This document shows positions 7,217-8,791 of a stretch of DNA of 8,791 nt, piece after piece (positions within the stretch are counted from its first letter, which is position 1; every line of letters begins with the position of its first letter). The translations under genes and the position numbers were made by a program. Origin of the DNA: Anaerolineaceae bacterium UBA2274 (lineage in GTDB: Bacteria; Chloroflexota; Anaerolineae; Anaerolineales; Anaerolineaceae); NCBI GenBank assembly GCA_002347705.1, contig DDWY01000025.1:1041-9831 (forward strand), in the 5' to 3' direction. Below the pieces are notes generated by a model. It worked only from the letters and a program-made list of their open reading frames with translations, searched no databases and was not told the origin of the DNA.

Positions 7217-8174
7217 GCGCGTTCAACTTGCCCAGCTACCCACCCCGATCGAAGCGCTGCCCCACCTCACAAAGCTGTTGGGTGGTCCCCAACTCTTCAT
7301 CAAACGCGACGACCTGACAGGACTCGGCTTTGGCGGCAATAAAACCCGCAAGCTCGAGTATCTCGCGGCAGATGCTGCTGCGAAAGGCTGCCAAACCCTC
7401 ATCAGCACTGGCGCGGTGCAGTCCAACCACTGCCGCCAGGTGGCTGCCGCTGCTGCCAAACTCGGTATGGACTGCATTTTGGTGCTGGCAGGTGAAAAAC
7501 CTGAACAGCCCCAGGGCAATTTGTACCTGGACCTGCTCAGCGGTGCCGAGATCACCTTTGTGCCAAAAAAGCTGCGCGACCATGCGCTGGCTGAGATCAC
7601 GAAGAAAGCTGAGGCAGAAAACCGCAAGCCCTATCTCATCCCCTACGGCGGCTCCAATGCGATTGGTGCTTTGGGTTACCGCCAGGCAATGCTTGAATTA
7701 AATGAGCAGGATCCCAACCCAGATTGGATCGTTTTTGCGACTTCCTCAGGCGGAACACAAGCCGGTATGCTGCTGGGCGCGCGCGAAACCGGAAGCCAGG
7801 CAAAAATCCTGGGCATCAGCGTGGATAAACCCGCGCGGGAATTTTCTGAAACCATTGCTGAGATTGCCAATTCCGGCGCGGAGTTACTACAGCTTCAGAT
7901 CCGCTTCCGTCCCGAAGAAATCCTTGTGAATGACTCGTACTGCTCTGCTGGTTACGGCGTTATGACACCCGCGGAAAAGGAAGCTATCCTGCTCTTTGCC
8001 CGCCATGAAGCTATTTTGCTCGACCCGGTCTATACCGGCCGCGCTGCTGCCGGCTTGCTTGACCTCATCCGCCAGGGCTTCTTTAAACCCGAGGAGAAAG
8101 TGCTCTTCTGGCATACCGGCGGCACTCCCGCCCTCTTTGCTGAGCCGTATAGAGGGGAATTAGCTAACAAATAG
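7209..8174 (+). CDS. dcyD: D-cysteine desulfhydrase-like PLP enzyme (ACC deaminase/DcyD family)
   Basis: A 321-aa fold-type II PLP enzyme. D-cysteine desulfhydrase converts D-cysteine to pyruvate, H2S and ammonia through 2-aminoacrylate. Visible sites: IKRDDLTGLGFGGNKTRKLEY (31-51), with the PLP-binding lysine at K45; QSNHCRQ (71-77), with the family's catalytic serine S72; the phosphate-binding loop SSGGTQAG (179-186); the active-site tyrosines Y249 (SAGYG) and Y275 (DPVYTG); and HTGGTPALF (302-310). Where ACC deaminase has Glu after the second Tyr and Leu in HLGG, this protein has T276 and T303. That favours desulfhydrase over ACC deaminase; related L-cysteate or other D-amino-acid lyases remain possible. 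It is the last gene of the run, translated from a strong overlapping ribosome site. No terminator is obvious after it. Confidence 0.85.
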   Translation: MIERVQLAQLPTPIEALPHLTKLLGGPQLFIKRDDLTGLGFGGNKTRKLEYLAADAAAKGCQTLISTGAVQSNHCRQVAAAAAKLGMDCILVLAGEKPEQPQGNLYLDLLSGAEITFVPKKLRDHALAEITKKAEAENRKPYLIPYGGSNAIGALGYRQAMLELNEQDPNPDWIVFATSSGGTQAGMLLGARETGSQAKILGISVDKPAREFSETIAEIANSGAELLQLQIRFRPEEILVNDSYCSAGYGVMTPAEKEAILLFARHEAILLDPVYTGRAAAGLLDLIRQGFFKPEEKVLFWHTGGTPALFAEPYRGELANK

Positions 8175-8229
8175 ACCAACCCGTTAGTAGCTTTCTGTTT
8201 TGCCAGCGTCAATCCTGTATTTTCAAGGA

Positions 8230-8547
8230 TTATCGATCTTCCAACACTTCCAGATTGAAGCGCACCAGATCCTGAATAAGCTTTTCGTCCAGCGGCATGG
8301 AGTAGGGGATCTGAATTGCACCCTTGCTGGTCTGGTAACCCTCAAGCCTTGCCGCGAAATGCTCGATGGCTGGCGGGGTCGGGTAGATGCCGAGGTGATT
8401 CTTCTGAGCCGCAAAATGAAAGACTGCCTTACCATGTTTTTTGAAGGTCGGCATCTGGTAGCTGAGGCTCTGGGTCAGTTACGGATCAACTTGAAGCACG
8501 AGTTGCTTGACCCGGCGTAGAATTCCCCGGACCTCCGAAACTGGTTT
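8230..8547 (-). pseudogene. Broken DUF1801/YdhG-like (iron-chaperone-type) gene with internal stop
   Basis: From 8454 down to the TAA at 8232-8230, the - strand encodes 74 residues ending in EVLEDR. They show the DUF1801 core: YQMPTF at the start, KNHLGIYPTP, GYQTSKGAIQIP, and a final MPLDEKLIQDLVRF helix. These are small cytoplasmic proteins of uncertain role, one called an iron chaperone in Bacillus. Upstream the same frame keeps family-like sequence without gaps (EVRGILRRVKQLVLQVDP, then LTQSLSYQMPTF), but a TAA at 8481-8479 sits where the family usually has Glu or a similar residue. GAA to TAA would be one substitution. Two more stops (8550-8548, 8553-8551) end the similarity, so the N-terminal ~15 residues are missing. 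The Met at 8454 has no ribosome site, so a functional 74-aa protein is unlikely. Confidence 0.72.
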
Positions 8548-8721
8548 CTATCATACAGATACATGGAACTGTGATTATCCAAGGGTCCAGATATTTACCA
8601 TCGAAGAGCTCTTGGAAGGTAAACAAATCGACCTGCCCCCATTCAGCAGGTCAACAAGACCTTCAAGTTTGCTCCAAAACAGAATGAAAAACCTGGTGAA
8701 CAATTGATCGTAGATTTATAG
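8531..8721 (+). pseudogene. C-terminal remnant of a DNA methyltransferase (Mod-like), frameshifted
   Basis: From about 8531 the + strand reads SETGFYHTDTWN, then DYPRVQIFTIEELLEGK, then IDLPP. This resembles the end of many type III-like or orphan adenine-specific methyltransferases, which finish with a YP(R/K)(I/L)QI(L/I)TIEELL.GK block and a lysine-rich tail. After five Cs at 8636-8640 the frame drifts into unrelated residues. In the frame one base back the expected tail resumes: IQQVNKTFKFAPKQ, EKPGEQLIVDL, then TAG at 8719-8721. A sixth C would join the two, so one base has been lost here or in sequencing. All catalytic motifs (FxGxG, DPPY) are absent, so it cannot be an active enzyme. 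The remnant is more AT-rich than the operon. Family assignment is from memory of the motif, not a search. Confidence 0.62.
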
Positions 8722-8791
8722 GTTAGGAGTATAATATTAAAATATCCAGAGGTTTAGAGGAGAATTTTCTAGTACCCTGTCAAAACTGAAT
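8722..8791. other. AT-rich end of window, no supported gene
   Basis: Seventy AT-rich bases follow the methyltransferase remnant. They contain two ribosome-site-like strings, TAGGAG (8724-8729) and GAGGAG (8757-8762). Neither is followed at normal spacing by ATG, GTG or TTG, and all frames shortly meet stops or the window edge. This could be the decayed start of the gene that once followed the methyltransferase, but nothing shows it. Confidence 0.4.

Noticed and set aside
8175..8229. Search for a terminator after the desulfhydrase gene
   Set aside because: CCTGTATTTTCAAGG (8214-8228) gives at most a 3-bp end match with no usable stem or T tract. No other hairpin stands out.
8200..8520. 106-codon open frame on the + strand after the desulfhydrase
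   Set aside because: The opposite strand holds clear DUF1801-like sequence. The + translation is unrecognisable and lacks a ribosome site.
8724..8791. Possible start of a restriction/helicase gene after the methyltransferase remnant
   Set aside because: The ribosome-like TAGGAG is followed only by ATA/ATT codons, and every short frame stops or reaches the window edge without recognisable sequence.
1..8791. CRISPR array, tRNA, insertion sequence or prophage attachment site
   Set aside because: No regularly spaced repeats, cloverleaf sequence, transposase frame or paired direct repeats were seen on reading both strands.

Overview
The window is about 8.8 kb of moderately GC-rich bacterial DNA. 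It is densely packed, with nearly all genes on the + strand, AAGGAG-type ribosome sites, TATAAT -10 boxes, ATGA overlaps and a clear intrinsic terminator. Paired short FemAB proteins without a coiled-coil arm, next to a WbaP-type sugar transferase, an ExoA-like glycosyltransferase and a UMF1-type transporter, would fit an environmental Chloroflexota (Anaerolineae-like) genome. That assignment is a guess from overall character; there is no marker gene here.

Layout. (1) 1-1753: the C-terminal half of a UMF1/Atg22-like MFS transporter, then galE 13 nt later, closed by a strong intrinsic terminator at 1759-1786. (2) 1828-2145: a small unrecognised gene of 105 aa with its own -10 box just after that terminator. 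(3) 2254-8174: a probable operon behind an extended -10 promoter: ridA, a family 2 glycosyltransferase, a polyprenyl-phosphate sugar phosphotransferase, two tandem FemAB-family aminoacyltransferases, and a D-cysteine desulfhydrase-like PLP enzyme. The last five genes overlap or lie within 3 nt of each other. (4) 8230-8721: a graveyard. A DUF1801/YdhG-like gene on the - strand carries an in-frame stop and has lost its N-terminus. It abuts the last ~60 codons of what looks like a DNA methyltransferase on the + strand, itself frameshifted in a run of Cs. The last 70 nt are AT-rich and hold no gene I can support.

How the genes may work together. The glycosyltransferase and the phosphoglycosyl transferase build an undecaprenyl-linked surface glycan, and GalE can supply UDP-galactose-type precursors. 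The FemAB pair probably adds amino acids from aminoacyl-tRNA to a lipid-linked cell-wall precursor. RidA and the desulfhydrase make a second functional pair: PLP beta-elimination on cysteine releases 2-aminoacrylate, the reactive enamine that RidA clears. The most notable points are the envelope cassette with duplicated FemAB genes, the RidA/desulfhydrase bracket around it, and the scar where two broken genes meet near 8535-8545. I found no CRISPR array, tRNA, rRNA or transposase.
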